This document shows, piece by piece, positions 51,649 to 60,762 of a DNA stretch of 64,000 nt. Position 1 is the first letter of the stretch. Every line of letters begins with the position of its first letter. The position numbers were made by a program, and so were the translations under genes. Source of the stretch: an uncultured Clostridia bacterium (GTDB lineage Bacteria > Bacillota > Clostridia > Christensenellales > Borkfalkiaceae); the NCBI GenBank assembly GCA_947630325.1, contig CANRHB010000006.1:1-64000 (forward strand). Direction: 5' to 3'. A model generated the notes under the pieces. It was given only the letters and a program-made list of their open reading frames with translations. It did not search any database and was not told where the DNA came from.

Positions 51649-52692
51649 TTACCAAAGCCCGCGCTTCATCGTCTTGGTGGTGATCGCATTGCCGATGAGC
51701 ATGAGCGCCAAGGCGATGGCGCCGTTGAATACGCCGAGCGCCGTTGCAAACGGGATATTCGTGCGGTCGACGACCGAGATCTGATAGATATACGTGTCGA
51801 GCACGATCTGCGATTCGGTCAGAACGCCCGCGTTCATCTGCATCATGGTGTAGATCTGTTCGAAGCCCGTCGCCATCATGCCGCTGATGTTGAGAACGAG
51901 CATGAGCGCGATGGTGGGCATAATGGAGGGAATGGTGAGGTACCACATCTTCTGCAATCTGTTCGCGCCCTCGAGTGTTGCCGACTCATAATAAGTCTTA
52001 TCGATGGCGGCGATCGCAGAATAGAAGAGGATACACCCCCACCCCGCGCCCTTCCACGCGGAGAAGAACACGGCGAGCGGTTTGAACCATGCGTCCTGCG
52101 CCATGATGTAGCCCGTGACCTGCCCGAGGAAACCCGTATCGGGGTTGAGCAGACCCGCCCAAATACCGATGACGATCGCCCACGACAGGAAGTTGGGAAT
52201 GGTGAGGATGATGAGGATCACCTTGCTCAGCGTCTGGTTTTTGAGTTCGGACAGCTGGACAGCGATGATGATGGAGAGCGGGAAACAGATGAACAGCCTG
52301 ATCACGTTGATAATGAGGGTGTTCCCCACCGCCTTCCAGAATGAATCGTCCACGAAAATCGCGCCGAAGTTGGAAAACGTCCAACTGCCGTGCGTTAAGT
52401 TGTAGAGAACGTCGCCCTTGGTGAGGTTGAACTCGGGGCCCTTGAAGGCAAACAAAATGCCGAGCATGGGCAGATATGAAAAAATCAGTGTAAATGCCGC
52501 GGCAGGAAGGAGGAAAAACAAGATTCTCCGATATTTCTTGACGCGCTTCCACTGACTTTTCCAATAACCGGGCTCCTCGTAACGCCGGAAAGACGACGCC
52601 GCCTGTGTGATGGTTTCCCCGACCGGGGGGGCGGTGCCCCCCGCCGCTTCCGCGGCGGGAGTTTCGCCTGTTATCATAATTTGATCTTCCAT
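51649..52692 (-). CDS. ABC sugar transporter permease, MalF/LplB-like
   Basis: This 347-residue partner permease has a charged, low-complexity cytosolic N-terminus (about 45 residues, rich in Ala/Gly/Pro), six membrane segments, and an EAA-like loop (ESATLEGANRLQKMWYLTIP near residue 237). The LplB-type arrangement goes with large binding proteins and oligosaccharide cargo. The gap to the next permease is 14 bases. Confidence 0.92.
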   Translation of the reverse strand: MEDQIMITGETPAAEAAGGTAPPVGETITQAASSFRRYEEPGYWKSQWKRVKKYRRILFFLLPAAAFTLIFSYLPMLGILFAFKGPEFNLTKGDVLYNLTHGSWTFSNFGAIFVDDSFWKAVGNTLIINVIRLFICFPLSIIIAVQLSELKNQTLSKVILIILTIPNFLSWAIVIGIWAGLLNPDTGFLGQVTGYIMAQDAWFKPLAVFFSAWKGAGWGCILFYSAIAAIDKTYYESATLEGANRLQKMWYLTIPSIMPTIALMLVLNISGMMATGFEQIYTMMQMNAGVLTESQIVLDTYIYQISVVDRTNIPFATALGVFNGAIALALMLIGNAITTKTMKRGLW

Positions 52693-52732
52693 TTTGATTC
52701 ACCTATTTGTGTTTGAGGAAGGAGGTTGCGTC

Positions 52733-54628
52733 TCAGACGCGGTTCTTTTTGACTTCGTTATACCACTTCGTCATTTCTTCCGAAATGGCCTCGGTCCAAT
52801 ATTTCTTCTTCTTTGCGCCCTCGCGGGTGATGTTGAGCGACGCAATGGGATCCCCCTTGACGTCGATCGCCGCGGCGATGCCGTTTTTAAGGGCGGTGCG
52901 CGCAAGAATGGACACGGGCGCCCAAAGGTTCATGGGAGGAGCCATGAACATGGGATCGGGGATCCTGCCGATGCCATCGGGATCGGATACCTGCCATGCG
53001 TCGAACCCCGTCTCCCTCAAGTGGAAGAGGGACGCCGCGGAGATCGCGTTCGTGCCGTTGCAATACTGCGAATTGTCGGCGATCTGCGAGATGTAACGGG
53101 GGGTGAGCTGGCACCAATAGCCGCCGCCCTTTACCGTGACCTTCTCCTCGTTCATGTTGTTTTCGTCGAGGATATTGCCCGCTGAGGGGTCTTTGTTGGT
53201 GTACTTGGTATACTCGTACTCGTAGGGACGGACAAAGATGATCTTCTCCTTCAAGTTCTCGTACTTCGCGTACTCGGCGTCCTTTTCCTTGGAGTAATCT
53301 TCCGCCTTAGGGGCGTCCGCCGAGAGCCCGACGGGGTTCTCCGTCCAAGAAGTGTCGGCGTTGCCTTTGTCGCCGGGTTTGATCTTGTTCCAATGGTCGC
53401 CCTCGACGCCCGCGTAGAAGTCGCCGAACGCCTCGATCTTCTTTGCAAGATAGTCGATGATGTAGAGGGCGCGGTCGCCTTTGTAGGCGGGAATGACGGT
53501 GTAGTAGGACACGCCGCCCGGGTCGCCCTCGAGACGGGCGACTTCCTGGTTAGAGGAGCCGTTCGTGCCGTCGCCGCGCACCCGCGTCACCCACTTGATG
53601 GCGTTTTCTTTGAGAGATTCGTAGGTGTTGGGAATGCCCATTTGATGAGCGATCTTCCCCTTCACCTTTTCGCCTTTCTCGTTGGTGAAGATGTTGTCTA
53701 CCATGGCGTTGATGAGCGGGGTGACGTTCCAATAGCTGATGTAGATGCAGGAACAAAGTTCATCCGCAAATTTTTGGTTGGCAGACGCCTGGTCGTCCTG
53801 CTGCCATGCCTCGAAGAGAATGCCGTTTTCGTGCAGACCGTGCATGTAGGTGACATACTTATCGACGTTGGGGCTGTAAACGTATTGCTGGATCTTGCCT
53901 TGATCGTCTACATAGAAGTTCCAAGGCACGTCGAATGCGCTCTTGATCTGAGAAACTTCGCAGTTGTTGCTCCCCGGAATGCAGAAGGCGTGATATTTGT
54001 CGTTCGTCTTGCCGTAATGTTCCTGCAATTTCGTGAAGGCGTCGGTCACGCCGCCGAGGGTGTCGGGCGCGTCGTTGTAGCCGATCTGCTTCAAGTGGTC
54101 CATGTTCCACACAAGGGCGCAGTCCGTCATGCAGACAAAACCGAAATCGGGAATGCCGTAAATGTGCTTTTCGCCGTTGTTATCGGTATAGGTGACGGAG
54201 TCCCAGCCGAACTCCATGAGGTCGATGAGTTGGTAGAGCGTTCTGCCCTGCGGCGTTTTTTGCAGGAGCTCGGTGAGGTCGAGGAACGTACCGTCCTCCA
54301 AATAGGGGTGATACTGCGCCTGCGTAAGTTTCATAATATCGAAATCCGCACGGTTGGTGAGAAAGTTATTTACTTCGTTATCCGCCGCGCCGCTCAATTC
54401 CTGATAGGTCATTTTGTATCCCGTTTTTTGCTCGATGATCTTGGCCGAATCGTCGCTGCCGAAACCTTTGATGTTCGTCTCGGGATAAAGACCGGTAAGC
54501 GCGACGGGTTTGGAAAGGTCGACGTCCCAATCGATTTGAGATGTATACTCCTCGCCGCAACCCGAAAAATATGCGATCCCCGAAAGGAGCATAAGAGAGG
54601 CTACGGTAAGCGAGAGAACTTTTTTCAT
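52733..54628 (-). CDS. Extracellular sugar-binding lipoprotein
   Basis: This 631-residue lipoprotein (lipobox FSGC near residue 26) is the solute-binding protein of the ABC importer. It is larger than maltose-type binding proteins (about 400) and in the range of LplA/YtcQ-like proteins that bind complex oligosaccharides. It heads the operon, 40 bases before the first permease, with an AAGGAGGAA ribosome site. A stem-loop in its leader (54663-54714) may tune expression. The ligand is not known; context suggests an amino-sugar-containing oligosaccharide. Confidence 0.9.
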   Translation of the reverse strand: MKKVLSLTVASLMLLSGIAYFSGCGEEYTSQIDWDVDLSKPVALTGLYPETNIKGFGSDDSAKIIEQKTGYKMTYQELSGAADNEVNNFLTNRADFDIMKLTQAQYHPYLEDGTFLDLTELLQKTPQGRTLYQLIDLMEFGWDSVTYTDNNGEKHIYGIPDFGFVCMTDCALVWNMDHLKQIGYNDAPDTLGGVTDAFTKLQEHYGKTNDKYHAFCIPGSNNCEVSQIKSAFDVPWNFYVDDQGKIQQYVYSPNVDKYVTYMHGLHENGILFEAWQQDDQASANQKFADELCSCIYISYWNVTPLINAMVDNIFTNEKGEKVKGKIAHQMGIPNTYESLKENAIKWVTRVRGDGTNGSSNQEVARLEGDPGGVSYYTVIPAYKGDRALYIIDYLAKKIEAFGDFYAGVEGDHWNKIKPGDKGNADTSWTENPVGLSADAPKAEDYSKEKDAEYAKYENLKEKIIFVRPYEYEYTKYTNKDPSAGNILDENNMNEEKVTVKGGGYWCQLTPRYISQIADNSQYCNGTNAISAASLFHLRETGFDAWQVSDPDGIGRIPDPMFMAPPMNLWAPVSILARTALKNGIAAAIDVKGDPIASLNITREGAKKKKYWTEAISEEMTKWYNEVKKNRV

Positions 54629-54662
54629 GGTTTTCCTCCTTTTATGAGATTTGTTTGTTTCC

Positions 54663-54714
54663 CCTATGGTCTCTCCCGCTTTTTAGGGGGGGTAAGCGGG
54701 AGAGAGTTCATAGG
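54663..54714 (-). promoter_or_regulatory. Leader stem-loop before the sugar operon
   Basis: A 12-bp perfect stem (54670-54681 with 54694-54705) is extended by CCTATG/CATAGG (54663-54668 with 54709-54714) across a small bulge, around a 12-base G-rich loop. It starts 34 bases before the first start codon. No T-run follows on the minus strand. It may be a regulator binding site, an mRNA stabiliser or part of a riboswitch; no clear promoter boxes were found near it. Confidence 0.6.
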
Positions 54715-54755
54715 AGAAAAACCGTATGAGTGTAAGTGATGTTGGTTCGTTTTTT

Positions 54756-54940
54756 GTGGGGGTATTGAGGACACCCCCACCACCCGCTTCGCGGGAGCCT
54801 CCCCCTTGAAGGGGTAGGCCTACCCCCACCCCCCTACCCCCCTCCCGTGGAGGGGGTTCGATTGGGGTACACCCGCCTCCCATGGAGGGAGGGCGAGTGT
54901 GGGGGAGATTGGGTTACAAAAGTGATCCACCGCCGCTCCG
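54756..54940. repeat. Family D hairpins between the lipoprotein and the ABC operon
   Basis: This C/G-rich stretch has several short palindromes (CCCGCTTCGCGGG near 54784, a CCCCTT/AAGGGG pair, and CCCCTCCCGTGGAGGGG near 54839). They may together stop transcription of the large lipoprotein gene. 54941-54995 shows nothing else. Confidence 0.6.
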
Positions 54941-54995
54941 CGCCCGATGAAGAAGAAACAAGCGGGAGCGGACGATGGAGTTTAGGGGGGCTGTG

Positions 54996-57900
54996 TTATT
55001 CGGTAGGAAGCGTCATCGCTTCTGTTACGCCATAACCGGTATCTGTTGCCGTTGCGCCGTTCGCAACAAGGAACTTAATTACAGATTCCAACAGATCCTT
55101 GAATGTGTGACTTGCTTCAAGTCCGTAATACACCTTGTAATCGGAGCCGCGGTAGTAGAGATCATGGTTGGGATCGCTGGTGTAGTTCCAATTCAAGCCG
55201 TTTTCGGTGAATCTCATCTTACCGACCATGGTATCATTGACCATATCGATGATGTCCTGCGTGATCTTCAAATCGGGATCATCGATGAGCATCTTTGCGA
55301 TTTTAAGAACGGTACGGAGGTACTTCACGTCCGTCTTGAGGTCGGCGCTGTTCAAGCCCGCGTCAAGCCCGGAATTCTCTTTGGCGGCGATCGCCTTGGT
55401 GAGGTACTCGGGAAGTTCGATTCCCGCTTCCTCGAATTCAATCACAAAGAAGTAAATGCGGAGAGAACTAGGCCAGTTGTTATCGGAGTCGATTCCGTGG
55501 CTATCAACTCCCGCAAGAGCGGTGAGAATTTCGCCGATCGCGTCGCCTGCGGTGTACTCCTGCGTGGCAGTACGGTCTCTCTTCGCTCCCGTCACCTTAA
55601 ATGCTGCAAAGGTTGCATCTTCGCTCAATGCCTTAATGTCAGGTGCAAGAGATTCCCATGCCTCATAGACAGCTGTTCCGATGAGCAGGATAACGCCCTC
55701 TTTCTCTGTTTCCTCAAGTGCGTCGATGATAGGCTTCACCGTATCAAGATAGTACTTCGCCTCGCTCAACAGATACCCTGCGATGGGCTCTCCGTCTGGA
55801 GCTTCCCAACCAAGATAGTTATAGCTGGTGATGTTGCCAAGGTTCTTCATGTAACCGACAACTTTAATCGCATTCTCGGAAAGGGTGGTACCGAGTATCG
55901 TATCGGAAGTCGTACCCCAACCGTTCGAATTCGCTGTGTAGTTGTTGTCCTGCAAGAATTTTGCCAGCTTCGCAACATAGTCTTTGAATTTAAGCGCAGT
56001 ACCCTCGTTCGCCAGAGTGCCACCGGCATAGAGAACAACACGGGCGATTCTGTCGCTCCAATATGTCTCCATTTGCCCAAGCGGCCATTGTGTTGCGAGA
56101 TTGCCTTTGAGAACGTAACTTGCCGTCCAAACTTCGTTGAGGAATGCGAGTTCGTCTGCGGTAAGGTCTTCCATCTTTGTGATTTCTCCCTTGCCGATAC
56201 GCTCTGCAATCTTTACAGTATTGACAGCGGGATAAATTGTCTCTTCATAAAGTTTGTTGAACGACTGTCCCTTGAGTTGCGTAGTCACAATGGTGGGAAG
56301 CGTGCACCCGCCTTGTACGAAGAAATCATAGAACTGCGTCAGATAAAGCGCACTTGCAAAGTAGTTTTCATCGTCAAAGTCCGTGCCTGCCGTCCAGTCA
56401 AGCCCATTATCAGGCAATACCTTACCCTCTTTTCTCAACTGAATACCGTAGAAGATATTCGCCAAGGCCTGCGCCGCAGTATAATCTTGTTTTGCGGAGA
56501 AATCTACGTTGTAAGCTTTACATTGCGCTTTCCAAAGATCACTATCTTCGAGAACCTTCATCTCGGCAGAGAATCTTACCCACCCGTCATAACTCGCCTT
56601 AACCTCTTTGTTATCCTGTGTGAGAAGTTGATAGCTGACATGCGCTTTATCGATTATCGTGGGAAGTTTCTCTCTGTCGTCGACAAGGGTGCGGAACGCT
56701 TCGAGTTCGGAATAAATGTATCCCGTCTTGTCGGTCTCGGTCGTCGTCCAGCCCTTGTACGCATAACTTTCAAGTGCAGTGAACGCTTTGATCCTATCCA
56801 ATATCGCTGTTGCCGCAGCAGTGCTGTTTGTGGTAGGGTCTTTCTCAAGAGGGGTCACCTCTGCCACAAAGCCGATCCCCGATGCGGTAAGTTCCGCCTT
56901 GTCATCGCAAAGCAACACAATATCGGTGATGTACTTGACACTGCCCGCTAAATAGCCGATCGTTGTACCGCTTGCATTCTTAGCAGTAGCGTCGGGCAGA
57001 CCGAAGTACTGTTCATAGAAGGTATTTCCGTCGCGGAAGTCCTTATTGTTGGTCAGGTTCCAAGCAAATCCGCCTTCAGAGAACGACGCGTCGATCATGT
57101 AAGTGTTGACGAATTCCGCCATCTTTGCATCAAGCCAAGGCAACTTACCCTCTTGCTGGTCCTTATAAATTTGACCCGCGAGGGTAAGGACAGGATAGAT
57201 GTAGTCGTTGAAGTCGTTCACAAACGCCGTTGCGCGATCGGTAGAGGTGATCTGCGCAAAAACGTTGTTGAGGAACCCGTCGGGAATGGTGACATCTGCT
57301 TCTTCCATCTGCTTCATGAGGAAGAGAATATGGAACCCGCGCTGGAAGTTGCCCGTAACATCGGAGTTAAGCGTGCCTTTCTTTGCCGTATCGGACGGGT
57401 CATATTCGCCCGAATTGATCTCGTAAGCAACTTGGAACAAGGCTTGCAGGGCTTTCGTGCCGTCGTAAGTGACATCCTTAGCGGGGGTAGGCATATCGAA
57501 CTGCGCAATGGTGTAACTCTTGCTCGTCGCCGTCGTATCATTGAGATATTCGTTGACGGTAGCATAGAATTCATCCCACGCGTCGTAATGGTCCTGTTTG
57601 CCCGCAGAAAGACGAATGACCTTGCCCTGCTCTTCTTTATCGAGCGCCTTGAACTTGGTGTTGATCTCGTTGAACTTCTTCGCTTCGGTCCACAGGTAGC
57701 CGGCGATGTCGGTAGTACCTTCGGGAGCTTCCCAACCGAGATAAGGATAGTTTGCAAGGAGAGAAAGCGCATTCAAGTCGGCAAGTACCGCTTTGCCCTC
57801 GTCGGTGAGTTTCATCGCTTCGAGATAAACAGCTTGTGCATTTACATAAGCCGTGAAATCGAGCACGTTGAGATGGAATGCGGTAAGAAGAGTGCCCGTG

Positions 57901-59534
57901 TGGGTCTCGTCACTGCCGTACAATTTACCAACTTCGTCGTAAACAGCTTCATAGTCCTGGAAGTTTTCAACCGTCATGGCCTTGAGGCTGTCGATCTTGT
58001 CTTGATATTCTTTCAATTCGCCGCCGAGAGCGGATTCGCCAACGGGGTTGCCGTCGAACTTGAAGGAATAATAGTCCGCGCCGTCCTTGCTCTTATAGTC
58101 GGCAAACGTGCAGTTGTTGACGATGGTGTAAGCATACAAACCATTGGATTCTACATCGTTTGCAAGCAAGAAGTCGAAGGTCTTCCCACGGAGATCGGGG
58201 GAAAGAGGTACTGTGTAGTCGAGGTCGGAGAGTTCCTCTTGCGTGGGGAAGTAAATTTCCGCTTTGGTGACGCAGAGGTCTTCGAACTTGGCGCCGTTGA
58301 AATAATCGGTGTTTTCAACCTTGGTCCCGGAGACGATTTCGTTCTTGATGTCGAGCCCCGCGATGAACATATAGTCGTTCCAAATGCCCACGGGCTTAGT
58401 CGAATAAGGAGCCACGAACTCATCGTCGATGGTGAGTTTCAACGTCTTGCCGTCCTTGATCGCAACTTCGAGTTCACAGGTGTAATACTCTTCGTCGAGT
58501 TCCTCATCCACGTGCTTGACGGTTTGGATCGTCATGTCGACGTCGGTTCCGTTAGGCGTGAAATAACCGTCCTTGTTCCACGTGCTCTCCATGAGGCATT
58601 CGCCGACCTTGTATTCCACATCGGAGAAGGAGTCGTTACGGGAACTGCCGTGGAACTGATACCACTGACCCGTGGTCGTGTCGCAAGCGATGCCGACCGC
58701 CAACACATACTCGGGATTCCAAATATAGAACCCCATGAAAGCGTAAACGGGATCCTCTTCACCCTCGTAAGGGGGAGTGATCTTGACATCGGAGAGGTCC
58801 AATTTGTAACTCGCCTTGGACATGCCCGTGCCGTTTGCGCCTGCCGCCGTTGCCGCCGACGGGAATGCGATGACGCCCGTATCCAACGGGGAAGAAAATA
58901 CCCAGCTTGCGGGGGTGTTGCACTCCGTGTCGGGTTCGCCGTGCTCATCGAGAAGGTCGAAACCGTTCCAGGACTGCACGGACACAAGCCCGAACTCCCC
59001 TATCTGGTGCGTGACGATGTTTTTGTTCCTAAGGAATCCGATGGAAGTAACGGTGTTCTTGTCGTCCCAGCAGTTGTAGCCTGCGAGAGCGTTGCCGTCC
59101 TGATAGTACCAGAACTGATCGTTGTTCTCTTCGGTGAAACCTTTCTTATTGCGGAAGATCTTTTGCGTTTCGCCCTTTTTGAGGACATAGCCGCCTTCGC
59201 TTCCCTTTGCGGTCGCCTCGTCCTCGAAATAATCGAGGTCGGCTTCCACAACGGCATTGATCGCGTCTGCGATCGTCTTGTAACCGCCAACTTTGGTCCC
59301 CTCGTGATCATAAGCCTCGAACGCGTCCGCGGCGCGCGGATCGGCACGGCGGGTGATCGTGGGATTCTCGGGTTGTACGGGACCGAGTTCGGTCATGTCT
59401 TCCCCGCAGACGTCGCACTTGCCGTCCTTCGGGTCGACGTCCACGTGCTCGTGGTCGTCTTTACAACCGACCAACCCCGCAAGCGCAGATGCAAACATCG
59501 CGCCGCCGAGCAGTATTGCCAACAGCTTTTTCAT
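54996..59534 (-). CDS. Large surface lipoprotein with three tandem modules
   Basis: I do not recognise the family of this 1512-residue lipoprotein (lipobox LVGC near residue 24). After the anchor comes an Asp/Cys motif (VDVDPKDGKCDVCG), then a region of about 100-450 that is beta-rich and resembles a carbohydrate-binding sandwich. From about 595 to the end there are three tandem modules of about 280-325 residues. Each begins with a YxYLGWE-like motif plus GY(L/I)xSEA, and ends with a FxxxGxxWN motif, a YYGL-like motif and a glycine-rich tail (about 595-919, 920-1232 and 1233-1512). They are mostly helical by composition. No catalytic motif is evident. It has its own promoter and lies just upstream of the sugar operon, so binding of the same glycan is plausible. 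Confidence 0.8.
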   Translation of the reverse strand: MKKLLAILLGGAMFASALAGLVGCKDDHEHVDVDPKDGKCDVCGEDMTELGPVQPENPTITRRADPRAADAFEAYDHEGTKVGGYKTIADAINAVVEADLDYFEDEATAKGSEGGYVLKKGETQKIFRNKKGFTEENNDQFWYYQDGNALAGYNCWDDKNTVTSIGFLRNKNIVTHQIGEFGLVSVQSWNGFDLLDEHGEPDTECNTPASWVFSSPLDTGVIAFPSAATAAGANGTGMSKASYKLDLSDVKITPPYEGEEDPVYAFMGFYIWNPEYVLAVGIACDTTTGQWYQFHGSSRNDSFSDVEYKVGECLMESTWNKDGYFTPNGTDVDMTIQTVKHVDEELDEEYYTCELEVAIKDGKTLKLTIDDEFVAPYSTKPVGIWNDYMFIAGLDIKNEIVSGTKVENTDYFNGAKFEDLCVTKAEIYFPTQEELSDLDYTVPLSPDLRGKTFDFLLANDVESNGLYAYTIVNNCTFADYKSKDGADYYSFKFDGNPVGESALGGELKEYQDKIDSLKAMTVENFQDYEAVYDEVGKLYGSDETHTGTLLTAFHLNVLDFTAYVNAQAVYLEAMKLTDEGKAVLADLNALSLLANYPYLGWEAPEGTTDIAGYLWTEAKKFNEINTKFKALDKEEQGKVIRLSAGKQDHYDAWDEFYATVNEYLNDTTATSKSYTIAQFDMPTPAKDVTYDGTKALQALFQVAYEINSGEYDPSDTAKKGTLNSDVTGNFQRGFHILFLMKQMEEADVTIPDGFLNNVFAQITSTDRATAFVNDFNDYIYPVLTLAGQIYKDQQEGKLPWLDAKMAEFVNTYMIDASFSEGGFAWNLTNNKDFRDGNTFYEQYFGLPDATAKNASGTTIGYLAGSVKYITDIVLLCDDKAELTASGIGFVAEVTPLEKDPTTNSTAAATAILDRIKAFTALESYAYKGWTTTETDKTGYIYSELEAFRTLVDDREKLPTIIDKAHVSYQLLTQDNKEVKASYDGWVRFSAEMKVLEDSDLWKAQCKAYNVDFSAKQDYTAAQALANIFYGIQLRKEGKVLPDNGLDWTAGTDFDDENYFASALYLTQFYDFFVQGGCTLPTIVTTQLKGQSFNKLYEETIYPAVNTVKIAERIGKGEITKMEDLTADELAFLNEVWTASYVLKGNLATQWPLGQMETYWSDRIARVVLYAGGTLANEGTALKFKDYVAKLAKFLQDNNYTANSNGWGTTSDTILGTTLSENAIKVVGYMKNLGNITSYNYLGWEAPDGEPIAGYLLSEAKYYLDTVKPIIDALEETEKEGVILLIGTAVYEAWESLAPDIKALSEDATFAAFKVTGAKRDRTATQEYTAGDAIGEILTALAGVDSHGIDSDNNWPSSLRIYFFVIEFEEAGIELPEYLTKAIAAKENSGLDAGLNSADLKTDVKYLRTVLKIAKMLIDDPDLKITQDIIDMVNDTMVGKMRFTENGLNWNYTSDPNHDLYYRGSDYKVYYGLEASHTFKDLLESVIKFLVANGATATDTGYGVTEAMTLPTE

Positions 59535-59588
59535 AATTTCCTCCTGTTTTCCCCTGATTTTACACTCGAGGATATGTTTTGTATTTTC

Positions 59589-59617
59589 ATTCTACTCCCA
59601 AATTCGAACTTTGTCAA
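59589..59617 (-). promoter_or_regulatory. Sigma-A promoter of the large lipoprotein
   Basis: Minus-strand TTGACA (59612-59617), a 17-base spacer and TAGAAT (59589-59594). The leader is about 50 bases and ends in an AGGAGG ribosome site. Confidence 0.8.
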
Positions 59618-59799
59618 TAGATTTTGAAAAAAATTTTTATTTTTTTGTTTCATTTTGGCGCGATTCAAATAAATTTACGAAAATTATGCTCTTTTGAAAA
59701 AATTTTTTTCCTTTTTATGGAGAAGCCGATGCCGCGGAAATGTTAATTTTGTTCATTGTTCAGAGGGGTGGGCGGGCTGTGGGCGCAAAAAAAGACCCT

Positions 59800-60420
59800 G
59801 CAATGCAGAGCCTTTTATATAATGCGGTTGAGATTTCTCGACAAGCTCGAAATGACAATTGGGGAATGGTACCCACCCACTTAGTCCCCCTCCGAGGGAG
59901 GGGGTAAAATGAGGTGGAGATTTCTCGACAAGCTCGAAATGACAGTTGGGGAATGACGTTCTGCTTATTCTTGCTGTCCCTTTTAGGGAAAGTACCCGCG
60001 AAGCGGGGGAAAGGGTTTCTACAAGACTTTTGGGGAACCCCTCAGTCGCGCGGGGCGCGACAGCTCCCCTACAGGGGCGCCAAGGGAGGTTCTGTCTTGC
60101 CCCCCTTCTTAGGGGGTAGGGGGCGGCGAAAAACTCCTCTAAAGCGTCATGCTGCCCCGCCCGCACGTTCTTTGTCTAAGGGCGGCACGAGGAGCCTGCG
60201 ACGAAGTAGCCGTATTGTATCTACGTAGTCCTCGTAAGCAAGTCCGCGAAGGCATCTTGGTACGTTTGGGTGTGGTTTTTAACGTACTTGGACGTAACAA
60301 GATTCCCTCGGAGAATTGTCATGTCGGACTTCGTTATTTCCTCTACGGCTCGAAATGACGCGCTTCGCGCCATGGTGCCCACCCCCTTAGTCCCCCTCCG
60401 GTGGAGGGGGTGGAAATGAG
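59800..60420. repeat. Mosaic of repeat families A-E
   Basis: In order: family E (59829-59857), D, E (59918-59946), C (59968-60083), D, B (60150-60212), A (60225-60360), D. The 1.2-kb gap from 59535 to 60762 holds no gene I can support. Confidence 0.75.
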
Positions 60421-60735
60421 GTAGAGATTTCTCGACAAGCTCGAAATGACAATTTAGAAACACCCCCACCTGTCTCGCTTCGCTCGCCACCCGCCCCCTT
60501 AATAAGGGGCAGGTCGTCCACCCACTTAGTCCCCCTCCGGTGGAGGGGGTAGAAATGAGGTGGAGATTTCTCGACAAGCTCGAAATGACGTGATTATAAT
60601 GCGGTAGAGATTTCTCGACAAGCTCGAAATGACAATTTAGAAACACCCCCACCTGTCTCGCTTCGCTCGCCACCCGCCCCCTTAAAAGGGGGCAGGTCGC
60701 CCACCCCCTTAGTCCCCCTCCGAGGGAGGGGGTGA
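60421..60735. repeat. Tandem 183-bp repeat of E+D units
   Basis: About 130 bases from 60421 recur from 60604 with few changes. Each unit has the family E core 'gagatttctcgacaagctcg', a CTTCGCTCGCC stretch and two family D palindromes. A third family E core lies between them, near 60562-60590. Confidence 0.8.
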
Positions 60736-60762
60736 ATGCGGGGTTGCTTGTAAAAAACGAAA

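Noticed and set aside
34174..54628. Sialic acid utilisation operon
   Set aside because: NanE, NagA and NagB fit, but no NanA lyase, sialidase or sialic-acid transporter type is present.
57153..59627. An 824-codon open frame opposite the large lipoprotein
   Set aside because: Antisense shadow: no recognisable motif or signal, and it runs through the promoter of the real gene.
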